Assembly: GCA_903835145.1 (NCBI GenBank)
Contig: CAILMA010000338.1
Span: 1 to 19,057, forward strand
DNA from: an uncultured Bacteroidota bacterium
GTDB taxonomy: Bacteria > Bacteroidota > Bacteroidia > Chitinophagales > Chitinophagaceae
Length of the DNA stretch: 19,057 nt
Direction of reading: 5' to 3'
The number at the start of each line of letters is the position of its first letter. The first letter of the stretch is position 1. Positions 7,677-16,500 of this stretch are shown here, one piece after another. The translations under genes and the position numbers were made by a program. The notes under the pieces are model-generated. The model was not told the origin of the DNA. It worked only from the letters and a program-made list of their open reading frames with translations, and did no database searches.

Positions 7677-9317
7677 TTATTTCTTTTTTACCGGGGGCTT
7701 CGCGTCTTTTTTAGGAGCGGGTGATGAGCCTTTTTCGGCATCCTCAATTTGTTTCAGCAGGATGTCATCAGGAGCAATGCCACGGAGTTTATCCATGTAC
7801 AGTTTCATGTTTTCTTTTTCTTTTGCATTGTAATTATAAAGCAAAAGATACTGATATGCCTTTACGATATCTGCTTTCTTTTCTTTACGTACCACTACGC
7901 CGGTATCAGCGCCAACTTTTTCAAGCCATTTTGAGTAAAATGGACCAGCATTGCCTGAGGTAGCTTCAGAGTCAACTGCAGAAAGTACGCGTGCATGCCA
8001 GTAAGTAGATGAAGGCTGATCAGAGAACTTGCCTTCAAAACGCTCTGCCGCAGTAAGTGCCTTGCTCCAGTCTTTGCAGTAGTAATACATAACTACGCAC
8101 CAGAAATGATCGAGCGCCTGAGTCTCAGGGCTACTTTTTATCAGGTTGTTATACCATTCGCCGGCGTTGCAATATTCTTTTTTTGTCCTGTAAGCTTCGG
8201 CTATTTGGCGGTAAACGTCGGTTTTGTTTTTTGCAGTATCTGCATTAATGCCGAGTGTATAATAATAACCTGCGGAGTCAATGTTGTCAAGCTTCAGCCA
8301 CAACTTGCCATATTCTATATATGCTGTCGGGGTTATGCTTTTTGGTTTCTGACCAGAAAAATACAAACGGAGGTTTTTAAGCGCCTCAACAGAATCGCCG
8401 CAATTGGCCTGTGAGAAACCAAGAATACCGAGCAATTCGAGTTTTTTGTCGGCAGGTGGTTGCTGGTTTATCAGGTCTCCGGCTTCTTTTGCTGCATCGC
8501 AGTAGTTGTTGGAGAGATAAAGAACCTCAGCATAGTTTACCCTGTCTGATATGGTATTGTCAGAAAGAGAAAGGTATTTTTTAATGTTATCAAGCGCCTT
8601 GTTGTAGGCACCCGTACGCTGGTGTGCAAGCGCCAAAGACCTGTATGGCAGCGGGTTGGTGTTATCAGCATTTTTTGCCTTTTCGTAGAATTCTACTGCG
8701 CTGGCATAGTTGCGTGCATCGTACCAAAGATCGCCAATGCGGCTAAGCACAAGGGAGTTACCGGGGTTTTTGTCGGTAATGTATTCATAGTTGTTCATGG
8801 CCTCTCCGCCACCACCGCCTATCTTGCGGTAAGTATCGCCCATGCCCAGGTGTGCTTCTACATCATCGGGTCCCTTGGCGAGGGCATCTTTGTACCATTG
8901 TATGGCCTGTTGCAGGTCAGTGCCATCAGAATAGGTGAGTGCTTCAGCTGCATAAACCAATGGCAAGTATTCTTTTTTCTTGGCCTTGCCTGCAAGATCT
9001 TTTGCTATCTCCATCCCTTTGGCCGCGTCCTTGGTGGCAAATGCAACGCGGGCTGTACCAGAAATATTGGCAATGTCATCCGGGTATTTTTGGAAGTAAT
9101 AATTAGCCTTTGTAGGGTTACCTGATTTCAGGAACGACAGACCGAGGTAGTAATTAGCTATAGGGTCTTTAACCGAAAGCGGCATCAAAATCTTTTGTGC
9201 GCTCTGGTAGTTCTCATAGTTATACATTTTAATACCGTTTTCCAGCGTAGGCTGTTGTTGTGCTACAGCGAGGAAAGCCAATGCTACAGCGACGGTAACC
9301 ATTAATAATCTTTTCAT
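7677..9317 (-). CDS. Exported TPR-repeat protein
   Basis: The 546-residue protein has a signal peptide, MKRLLMVTVAVALAFLAVA, cut at about residue 19 before QQQP. Most of the mature chain consists of helical TPR-like repeats. Clear examples are AIQWYKDALAKGPDDVEAHLGMGDTYRKI, SAVEFYEKAKNADNTNP with PYRSLALAHQRTG, and later AGYYYTLGINADTAKNK with RQIAEAYRTKKEY; the lone cysteines are scattered. The C-terminus is low-complexity (Lys, Pro and Ala, ending PPVKKK). TPR proteins serve as binding scaffolds, and no catalytic motif is seen. The gene starts 32 bases after the PstS-like gene stop and is probably co-transcribed with it. I recall a PstS-like gene beside a TPR gene, often near ExbB/ExbD/TonB genes, in related Bacteroidota, which suggests a periplasmic role linked to energised outer-membrane uptake. 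No ExbB/D/TonB genes are in this window. Confidence 0.85.
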   Translation of the reverse strand: MKRLLMVTVAVALAFLAVAQQQPTLENGIKMYNYENYQSAQKILMPLSVKDPIANYYLGLSFLKSGNPTKANYYFQKYPDDIANISGTARVAFATKDAAKGMEIAKDLAGKAKKKEYLPLVYAAEALTYSDGTDLQQAIQWYKDALAKGPDDVEAHLGMGDTYRKIGGGGGEAMNNYEYITDKNPGNSLVLSRIGDLWYDARNYASAVEFYEKAKNADNTNPLPYRSLALAHQRTGAYNKALDNIKKYLSLSDNTISDRVNYAEVLYLSNNYCDAAKEAGDLINQQPPADKKLELLGILGFSQANCGDSVEALKNLRLYFSGQKPKSITPTAYIEYGKLWLKLDNIDSAGYYYTLGINADTAKNKTDVYRQIAEAYRTKKEYCNAGEWYNNLIKSSPETQALDHFWCVVMYYYCKDWSKALTAAERFEGKFSDQPSSTYWHARVLSAVDSEATSGNAGPFYSKWLEKVGADTGVVVRKEKKADIVKAYQYLLLYNYNAKEKENMKLYMDKLRGIAPDDILLKQIEDAEKGSSPAPKKDAKPPVKKK

Positions 9318-9349
9318 CTTTATGTTCGGTCTTTAACTCGTTTTAATAA

Positions 9350-10264
9350 CTATTTTTGTTTTTCGTTGTTTATTTCGGCTTCTCTTATTGTCACTTCCAT
9401 TCTTGAAGGAAAGAGGTGAGCGTGTGCAAAAATAAGCTGTCCGCGCGGACCTCCTAAAAAATTTGCAAATCCTGTGCCAAGTCCTGCATAACTTTCCCTG
9501 CTTACGTAGTACAATTTGCGTACCAAGGGATATTCTTTAAGTCCAATATAGGCAAGGTAAGGCTTTAAATATACTTTAAGGCTATCATTATACAATGCAA
9601 CAACGTTCACATTGTTTATGAATGCACCGGTATTGTTCACGTCATTAGAGTCTGAAACGTCGCAGAGCCCAGAAAACCCGATAGCATTCGGATTTTTAGC
9701 CACGTAATCAATTACTGCCTTGCCACCCTTGGCTGCATATACGTTGTCTCCGAGCTTTTGGCCTTTCAACAACGAGTCCGTTATGTACCGCACAAGGCTT
9801 GATGCCTGATTATCAAATACAACGGTATATTTTTTCTTATATACCCCTGTTAATATTCCCTTTACGGCTTCTACACTCAACAGGGAATCGGGGCTTTCTT
9901 TGTTCACCACTATGGCTACGACGTCTTTAGCAAGCGCTACCGAAGAGGCGAAGAATTGTTTTTGTTTGGCCAACTCTTTTTCACCGGGGGTAAGCTCGCG
10001 GGTAACGAGGATAATACGGGCTTTATTGTCGAAATAATCTCTAAAGCACTCCGCTTCAGGCTTGTAATGTATGGTAACTTTTGCGTTGGGGAAGCTGCTA
10101 TCGAATACCTTTGACTGGGCTTCAATAACTGAGCGATAGGTCTCATCGGCACTTACATCAATAGAACCCGAAGAGAGCGTGTCCCGGACCGGGCCGCTAT
10201 CGCCACATGAAAAACCCAATAAAGTAAATGAAAGAATAAACAATAAGACAGCCAACCGACTCAT
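9350..10264 (-). CDS. PstS-like substrate-binding lipoprotein
   Basis: The 304-residue protein starts with a lipoprotein signal, MSRLAVLLFILSFTLLGFSC, with the likely lipidated Cys at 20. The box is a relaxed one (GFSC). The rest matches the PBP-like domain of the PstS family. It opens GSIDVSADETYRSVIEAQ, has TRELTPGEKEL and VVNKESPDSLLSVEAVKGILTGVY in the middle, then NAIGFSGLCDVSD, and ends with YVSRESYAGLGTGFANFLGGPRGQ. This fold binds phosphate or another small oxyanion in the periplasm. It is at the normal length for the family, but no PstC, PstA or PstB gene is next to it. It is followed after 85 bases of tail and spacer by the TPR gene, and preceded by the small membrane protein 123 bases upstream. 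Confidence 0.85.
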   Translation of the reverse strand: MSRLAVLLFILSFTLLGFSCGDSGPVRDTLSSGSIDVSADETYRSVIEAQSKVFDSSFPNAKVTIHYKPEAECFRDYFDNKARIILVTRELTPGEKELAKQKQFFASSVALAKDVVAIVVNKESPDSLLSVEAVKGILTGVYKKKYTVVFDNQASSLVRYITDSLLKGQKLGDNVYAAKGGKAVIDYVAKNPNAIGFSGLCDVSDSNDVNNTGAFINNVNVVALYNDSLKVYLKPYLAYIGLKEYPLVRKLYYVSRESYAGLGTGFANFLGGPRGQLIFAHAHLFPSRMEVTIREAEINNEKQK

Positions 10265-10387
10265 AGGACCACAATTTTACAGATAATTCAAAAAAACGTT
10301 AATTATTTATATCCTTTGTAACAATAATTTAACAGCCCCGGGGAACAAAACACTGGGCACGGCCGACGTTACAACGCGCTATGAATT

Positions 10388-10618
10388 TTAAGAATTGTCA
10401 TGTCTCTTCCTGTAACCATCAAATCCTCTATATAAACGAAACGCGCCGTAAACCACCAAAAGGCCAATAAGGGCATATGCAAGCGGCCCGGTAAGTTCAA
10501 AATTTCCGAAATGGCGTGTAACCAGTATCCAAATGCTGAGGCCTATGTAGATGGTTCCCATTGAGAAATCTGCGATCAGAGGGAACACATTGATTTTGTT
10601 TTTTTCCTGTTGGCTCAT
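10388..10618 (-). CDS. Small two-helix inner membrane protein
   Basis: This 76-residue protein has a polar N-terminus (MSQQEKNKIN) and two hydrophobic helices, at about residues 12-34 and 43-62. The second ends in AFRLYRGFDGYRKRHD, a basic cytoplasmic tail. I do not recognise a named family. I chose ATG 10618 over longer in-frame starts because the extension to 10693 is rich in Cys and Thr with no membrane logic, and because a TACATTTG box on the minus strand (10636-10643) sits just upstream of this ATG. It is co-oriented with the PstS-like and TPR genes and may belong to their operon, although 123 bases separate it from the next gene. Confidence 0.7.
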   Translation of the reverse strand: MSQQEKNKINVFPLIADFSMGTIYIGLSIWILVTRHFGNFELTGPLAYALIGLLVVYGAFRLYRGFDGYRKRHDNS

Positions 10619-10635
10619 TGCTTTTATTTCAGTTG

Positions 10636-10643
10636 CAAATGTA
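10636..10643 (-). promoter_or_regulatory. Candidate -7 promoter box for the small membrane protein
   Basis: The minus strand reads TACATTTG, a perfect TAnnTTTG match, 17 bases before ATG 10618. This gives a very short leader. A -33 box was not recognised. Confidence 0.4.
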
Positions 10644-10772
10644 CAACTCCACGTTGTATTTGTGTAGAGATACATAGCAGCACGCAATTCCATAAAACAT
10701 ACTGCTGTAGCGGGTATATTTCATGTTAAATTTTGTTAACACGCTCAAAAAATCTGTTTGCAGCACAAAATG

Positions 10773-10780
10773 TATCTTTG
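10773..10780 (+). promoter_or_regulatory. Candidate -7 promoter box for the efflux operon
   Basis: The plus strand reads TATCTTTG, matching TAnnTTTG, and ends only seven bases before ATG 10788. If it is the promoter, transcription would begin at or within a base or two of the start codon. A TTTG at 10757-10760 is nearby but too close for the usual -33 spacing. Confidence 0.4.
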
Positions 10781-10787
10781 TGAAGAT

Positions 10788-12026
10788 ATGAACAGGCCCT
10801 TCCTGACTTTCTTTTTAGTATTTGTTTTTCAGGTTTGCTGTCTGGCTCAAAGCAGGGACCTCGACTATTATATTAAAGTTGCGCTTACCAGCAACCCGCT
10901 ACTGAAAGACCTGAATAACCAGACTCTGATAAATGAGATTGATAGTCAACGAATCACGGCCGGGTACAAGCCACAGGTATCGGGTATAGGTAATGCAACC
11001 TATTCGCCATATGTAAACGGATATGGGTATGACCCAGTGCTCAGCAACATTGGTGCGCTTAATGCCATGGTGAATGTAAACAAGACATTTGTGGGAAAGA
11101 AAAACCTGAGTACGCAATATGCCGCATTGCACTTGAACACCGACTCGCTCAGAAACAGCCAAAAGATAGCCGAGCAAGACCTGAAAAGGAGCATAACGAC
11201 TCAGTACATTGTTGTTTGGGGCGATTTGCAACAGCAAGCGTTCAATAAAGAACTTATAAATACTTTGCAGAATCAGGAGCTGGTGCTCAAGAACCTCACT
11301 CAAAGTAATATTTACCGCCAGACGGATTATCTGGCTTTTCTCGTAGCCCTCCAGCAGCAGATACTTCAACTCAAGCAACTTAACATTCAGACGCGCGTCG
11401 ACTTTGGAACACTCAATTATTTGTGCGGAATAGCGGATACCTCGGCGCCTGAATTGGCTGAACCGGGAATAGGGCTTGAAAATCTGCCGGAACTTGATCA
11501 ATCAATATTCATGTTGCGGTATAAAACAGACAGTCTAAAACTCGAAAACCAATTGGGATTGCTCAGCTATAGTTACCGGCCAAAACTATCGGGGTTTGCA
11601 AATGGTGGATACAGCTCGTCATTCATCTACGAGGCGTATAAGAATTTCGGTTACAGCATGGGGTTGAATTTCACGGTGCCCATCTATGATGGCCACCAGC
11701 GCAAAATGCAGGTAGATAAAATTCACCTGGCTGAAAACAGCAGGGCGACTTATCAATCCTTTTTTATGGCCCAGTACAATCAGCAGCTCACCCAGCTCAG
11801 GCAACAGCTTGCCGCTACAGAGTCGCTGATAGCAGATATTAATGAACAGATAAAGTACGCTGAGGGGTTGATAAAAGTAAACAGCAAACTACTGGAAACG
11901 GGCGATGCTAAAATATCGGATTACGTGATGGCAATAAACAACTACCTGACTGCAAAAAATCTACTCACGCAAAACAACATCAGCAAACTACAGATCATAA
12001 ACCAGATCAATTACTGGAACCGGTAA
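10788..12026 (+). CDS. TolC-family outer membrane efflux protein
   Basis: The 412-residue protein has a signal peptide, MNRPFLTFFLVFVFQVCCLA, cleaved before QSRD. It then has the OEP layout: a long helical stretch near 25-60, a beta segment around SGIGNATYSPYVNGYGYDP, long helices rich in Gln, Leu and Lys near 120-215, and a second copy with SYRPKLSGFANGGYSS and GLNFTVPIYDG near 265-305. The final helices include QLTQLRQQLAATESLI. The motif VPIYDGxQR is a common mark of the second beta-hairpin. It would form the trimeric outer-membrane tunnel of the pump. I chose ATG 10788 because only it starts a signal peptide; an in-frame TTG at 10758 is not needed. It leads a four-gene plus-strand operon. 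Confidence 0.88.
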   Translation: MNRPFLTFFLVFVFQVCCLAQSRDLDYYIKVALTSNPLLKDLNNQTLINEIDSQRITAGYKPQVSGIGNATYSPYVNGYGYDPVLSNIGALNAMVNVNKTFVGKKNLSTQYAALHLNTDSLRNSQKIAEQDLKRSITTQYIVVWGDLQQQAFNKELINTLQNQELVLKNLTQSNIYRQTDYLAFLVALQQQILQLKQLNIQTRVDFGTLNYLCGIADTSAPELAEPGIGLENLPELDQSIFMLRYKTDSLKLENQLGLLSYSYRPKLSGFANGGYSSSFIYEAYKNFGYSMGLNFTVPIYDGHQRKMQVDKIHLAENSRATYQSFFMAQYNQQLTQLRQQLAATESLIADINEQIKYAEGLIKVNSKLLETGDAKISDYVMAINNYLTAKNLLTQNNISKLQIINQINYWNR

Positions 12027-12050
12027 ATTTGTAAATGAAAATTGCATTAT

Positions 12051-12431
12051 ATGGGACTAACATACACCAAAGTACTGATAAGCAACCCGCGCAAACCTGA
12101 GCTGAATGCGATAGAAGTGCGTTGTCTGGCCGATACAGGGGCGCTCATGATGAGCATTACCGAAACTATTGTCGTTCAATTGCAATTAGAAGAGTTGGAA
12201 AAGCGAAATGTAACGATAGCCGACGGCAGCATCAGGCAAGTGCCTTTTGTTGGGCCAATCAGGATAGATTTTGAGAATAGATTTTGTTTTACCGGTGCTT
12301 TTGTTCTCGGTAATGAACCACTTTTGGGGGCCGTGCCAATGGAAGAAATGGACCTGATTGTAAACCCAGCAAAACAAAAAGTTATGGCTAATCCAGAACA
12401 CCCCAATATTCCACAATACATTATGTATTGA
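12051..12431 (+). CDS. Clan AA (retropepsin-like) aspartic protease
   Basis: The 126-residue protein has the active-site triad D28-T29-G30 in CLADTGALMMSI and the downstream strand VTIADGS. A hydrophobic strand and flap region (VGPIRIDFENRFCFTGAFVLG) and the conserved tail LLGAVPMEEMDLIVNP complete the single-domain retropepsin fold. One DTG per chain means it must act as a homodimer. There is no signal peptide, so it is likely cytoplasmic. It lies 24 bases after the TolC stop and 50 bases before the adaptor start, on the same strand, so it is probably in the efflux operon. The substrate is unknown. I chose ATG 12051; a TTG at 12042 would add three residues. Many bacterial clan AA proteins are uncharacterised, so protease activity is family knowledge and not shown here. 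Confidence 0.78.
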   Translation: MGLTYTKVLISNPRKPELNAIEVRCLADTGALMMSITETIVVQLQLEELEKRNVTIADGSIRQVPFVGPIRIDFENRFCFTGAFVLGNEPLLGAVPMEEMDLIVNPAKQKVMANPEHPNIPQYIMY

Positions 12432-12481
12432 TTTTTTTAATTGTATATCCCGGCCAAAAGGAAGGGTTAAATGCTTATTTA

Positions 12482-13429
12482 ATGCGTATTGTATTTAAAA
12501 AAAAATATTGTCTCCTTTTAATTGCAGGTTTGTATTTGGCAAGCCTTGGTTCCTGCAAAAATGCCAGCGCCCCAAAAGAGCCGGCAGAGGAGCCAACGGC
12601 CCCGGCTGGTACGCCTGTTACGGTTACAACCGTGAGCAGGGAGTCGCTGGTGGAGTATACAGAGCTCAATGCTACGTCTGCGTTTTTGCAAAAAAGCTAT
12701 GTGAAGGCAAATGTGAATGGCTATATTACTGAAGCAAACGTTGCGCCGGGCAAGTATGTCGCAGCAGGGCAGTCATTATTTGTTGTTAAAACTAAGGAAG
12801 CACAAAGCATTGGTACAGCGGTTGATAAGCTTGACCCGTCATTTAAGTTTTCGGGCGTCAATCATCTGAAAGCGGGTAGCTCGGGCTACATCACCCAGCT
12901 TAACCACGTGAAGGGTGACTATGTGCAGGACGGTGAGCAACTGGCTGTAATAAGCGATATAAGCAGCTTTGCCTTTATTCTTGCATTGCCCTACGACTTG
13001 AAACGATATGTGAAAGTGGGTGATAAAGTTGATGTGTTGCTGGCGGACGGCAACATTTTAAAAGGAACTGTTTCCGGTGCTATGCCTACGGTTGATGCGG
13101 CATCACAAACCCAGAATATGGTGATAAAAGTATCAGATGCCGGCAACATACCGGAAAACCTGGTAGCCCGGGTAAAAATTGTGAAGATGAAGGCCGATCA
13201 CGTAGTATCGCTGCCCAAGGCTGCTGTGCTAACCAATGATGCGCAGACTGATTTCTGGATAATGAAGGTTATAGACTCCGCGACTGCCGTGAAGATACCA
13301 GTGAAGAAAGGTGCAGAAACAAAGGAGCGGATTGAAATTGTGGAGCCGAAGCTCGATGAAGGTGAAAAAATTTTGCTGACCGGTAATTTTGGCTTGCCGG
13401 ACACTGCGAAGATTGTAATAGGGAAATAG
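12482..13429 (+). CDS. RND efflux periplasmic adaptor lipoprotein (membrane fusion protein)
   Basis: The 315-residue product carries a lipoprotein signal with a canonical box LGSC, Cys at 25. A Pro/Ala/Glu-rich linker covers about 26-47. The two halves of the biotinyl-lipoyl domain lie at about 74-104 (NGYITEANVAPGKYV) and 129-158 (GYITQLNHVKGDYV). These are followed by a beta-barrel domain (about 160-235) and the membrane-proximal domain. Only about 24 residues (105-128) separate the lipoyl halves, so the long helical hairpin of AcrA-like adaptors is missing. The adaptor should join the TolC-like protein to the RND pump in the periplasm. I chose ATG 12482 because it starts a lipoprotein signal; an upstream in-frame TTG at 12428 lies in the spacer. 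It is 159 bases from the pump gene. Confidence 0.85.
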   Translation: MRIVFKKKYCLLLIAGLYLASLGSCKNASAPKEPAEEPTAPAGTPVTVTTVSRESLVEYTELNATSAFLQKSYVKANVNGYITEANVAPGKYVAAGQSLFVVKTKEAQSIGTAVDKLDPSFKFSGVNHLKAGSSGYITQLNHVKGDYVQDGEQLAVISDISSFAFILALPYDLKRYVKVGDKVDVLLADGNILKGTVSGAMPTVDAASQTQNMVIKVSDAGNIPENLVARVKIVKMKADHVVSLPKAAVLTNDAQTDFWIMKVIDSATAVKIPVKKGAETKERIEIVEPKLDEGEKILLTGNFGLPDTAKIVIGK

Positions 13430-13433
13430 ATTC

Positions 13434-13588
13434 ATGGGTCGGCGTTTAGGTCTGGTGCAAGCAGAAAAATGCAAGTTGGAACGTGTTTTGTCCCAAGGTA
13501 CATGGAAGCAAAAGACATAGACAATCAAATATTTGGCTTCCACGCAAGCGGTAAGCTTTTTATAAAACGTAGCACGTATGTGTAGTAT
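13434..13588 (+). other. Spacer between adaptor and pump, with inverted repeat
   Basis: The 159 bases between the adaptor stop and the pump ATG carry no convincing gene. A possible 28-codon frame at 13434-13520 has no support. The arms TGGAAGC (13503-13509) and GCTTCCA (13536-13542) form an inverted repeat, extendable by A/T pairs with one bulge. It could be an RNA hairpin that tunes pump expression relative to the adaptor. No TAnnTTTG box was found. Confidence 0.3.
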
Positions 13589-16500
13589 ATGAAGAATTTT
13601 TTCACAGCATATAAGAGTCCATTTGCAGTTTTGCTTACGCTCACCATTCTTGGTGGCATGTTTGCCTATTCCAAAATGCAGACGGCTTTGTTTCCTGATA
13701 TTACCTTCCCAAAGATTAAGATAATAGCCGACGCAGGCCAGCAGCCGGTGAATAAGATGATGGTGACCGTGACCAAGCCGCTGGAAAACACAGTAAAACA
13801 GGTGCAGGGGTTGCACAACATACGAAGCACGACAAGCCGGGGCAGCTGCGAGATTTCTGCTTTTATGGAGTGGGATGCTGATATAGACCTGAGCAAACAA
13901 CGGATAGAATCGAAGATAAATGAGATAAAAAACGTGTTGCCGCCAGATATTCAGATCAATGTGGAGAAGATGAATCCTTCCATATTGCCGGTAATGGGCT
14001 ATACGCTTGAGAGCAACAACAGGTCGCCGATAGAGCTGCGCCAGCTTGCCACCTACACCATAAAGCCCTATCTGTCGCAGGCAAGGGGCGTATCGGAAAT
14101 CAGGATTATAGGCGGGAAACAAAAGGAATACTGGCTGATACTGGATCCTCAAAAAATGGCGCTCCTTGCAATGACGCCCGACTCAGTAAGCGGGGCGCTT
14201 GCACAAACAAATTTCGTAAGGTCCAATGGCTACATCTCTGACTACAGGTATATGTACCTTACGGTTACTGATGCCACTGTGCACACCATAGATGATCTGG
14301 GCAATGTAGTGATTCATAATGATGGCAAGCGAATAATAACGCTGAAGGATATTGCTGAAATTAAGGTGCGCGAAGCCACCGAATACATAAAAATCAATGC
14401 CAACGGGAAAGAGGGCTTACTGGTAGCCGTGCTAAAGCAACCGAATGCGAACCTGATAGATGTATCAGAAGAAACAGAAAAGAGGATAGCGGGACTTAAG
14501 AAGCTTTTACCTGCCGATGTGACCATAAAGCCCTACTATATACAGGCCGATTTTGTAAATGACTCTATTAAAAGTGTGACAGACAGCCTCTGGATTGGCA
14601 TGGCACTGGCCATTATCGTAGCTGTAATATTTCTTCGGTCCGTAAAGGCAAGTGCTACAATTCTTATTACTATACCTGTGACCTTGTGCCTCACACTTAT
14701 TGTTATTTATTGTTGCGGGTATACCTTTAATATAATGACACTCGGTGCTATTGCTGCAGCGATAGGGCTTATTATTGATGACGCGATAGTTGTGGTAGAG
14801 CAGATATTCAGGACCCATGAAGAACACCCTGGTGAACCTGCGCCTGTGCTGGTACAGAAAGCCATAAAATTCCTCTTTCCTGCTATGGTGGGGTCTTCGG
14901 TAAGTACTATTGTCATTTTTCTTCCCTTCGCATTGATGAGCGGGGTAGCAGGTGCCTATTTCAAAGTACTCACCAATACCATGATCATTACACTGTCGTG
15001 CTCCTTCGTCGTAACGTGGATAGGATTGCCGGTTGTGTACCTGCTGTTGTCAAAAAGAACCTTGTCAACGAAAAATGCCGATGTGATAGGGGAAGCAGAT
15101 GGTGGTGCCATTAGCCAGCCAGAGCACGAAGTGAAGCGCCAAAAATGGGTCGCTTACGTAATAAAGAGACCAGTGGTCAGCTTTGCGATTGTCGGGATAT
15201 TAGTAGCAGCAACCGTAATAATTTTACCAAAATTAACTACTGGCTTCTTGCCGGAGATGGACGAGGGCAGCATTGTGCTCGACTATAGTTCGCCACCGGG
15301 AACCTCGCTTGAAGAAACTGACCGGATGATGCGGGAAGTAGAAAAGTTGATAGTGAAACAGCCCGAAGTTGAGGCCTACAGCCGCCGGACAGGTACACAA
15401 ATGGGCTTCTTTATTACTGAGCCCAACCGTGGAGACTACTTGATACAACTCCGTAAGAACAGGGAAAAGACGACCGAAGAAGTGATAAGCAGCCTGCGGA
15501 AAAAGATAGAGGGCAGCCAGCCAGCCCTGCGGGTCGATTTTGGACAAGTTATAGGCGATATGCTGGGCGACCTGATGACGGCCGTGCAGCCGGTGGAAGT
15601 GAAAATATATGGCGATGACAAAGCCGTCTTACAGCAGCTTTCCCGCGATGCGGCTGATATCATAACGAGTGTAAAAGGTACCGCAGATGTGTTTAACGGT
15701 ATAGTGATTGCCGGGCCTTCCATAAGGGTAGTGCCAAATTATGCATTACTGGCACAGTTTGGGATATCGCCTGCCAACCTGCAATACCAGTTGCAAAACG
15801 CACTTGAAGGAAATGTGGCGGGGTCAATATTGGAAAAAGAGCAGCTTACTACTGTGCGCACCGTATATGCAGGCAACCGGCAAATGAGCGCAGCTGACCT
15901 GGAGCGGATGCAGATCTTTCTGCCGGGAGGAAAGCTTATACCCATCAAGAATCTCGCCACGGTGGTGATAGACAGTGGTGATGCAGAGATACAGCGGGAG
16001 AACCTGCAAAGCATGGGTTCTGTTACCGCCCGACTTGAAAACAGGGACCTTGGCAGCGTTATTGCGGACATTCAGAGCGGAATCAATAAGAAGCTGGTAC
16101 TGCCACCGGGTTATCACGTGGAATACGGGGGATCTTATGCCGAACAGAAGCAAAGTTTTACCGAGCTACTCCTCATCTTGTTTACTTCCAGCCTGCTGGT
16201 TTTTATTACCATTCTGTTCCTTTTTCGCGATTTCAGGGTAGCGCTGCTGGTAATATTGCTTGCTGTGCTGGGTATTTCAGGCAGTTACATTGGGTTGTTC
16301 CTCACGCACACTGCGCTTAATGTGGGCAGCTACACAGGCCTTATCATGATAGTAGGTATAATAGGGGAGAATGCCATTTTCACCTTCCTGCAATTTAAGG
16401 ATGCGCTGCGCACCATGTCGGTTGATGATGCTATTATTTATTCTATTTCCACCCGGCTGCGCCCCAAGTTAATGACTGCACTTGGGGCCATAATAGCACT

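Noticed and set aside
8622..9125. Plus-strand open frame of 167 codons
   Set aside because: Antisense to the TPR gene; hydrophobic and Cys-rich by complementarity, with no family features.
10899..11501. Minus-strand open frame of 200 codons
   Set aside because: Antisense to the TolC-family gene, with no recognisable domain or start context.
13434..13520. Possible 28-codon peptide between adaptor and pump
   Set aside because: Too short, with no start signal or recognisable features.
13229..14152. Long minus-strand open frame of 307 codons
   Set aside because: It lies antisense across the adaptor end, the spacer and the start of the pump gene. Its translation is rich in His, Tyr and Cys with no domain, while the plus-strand genes are strong family matches.
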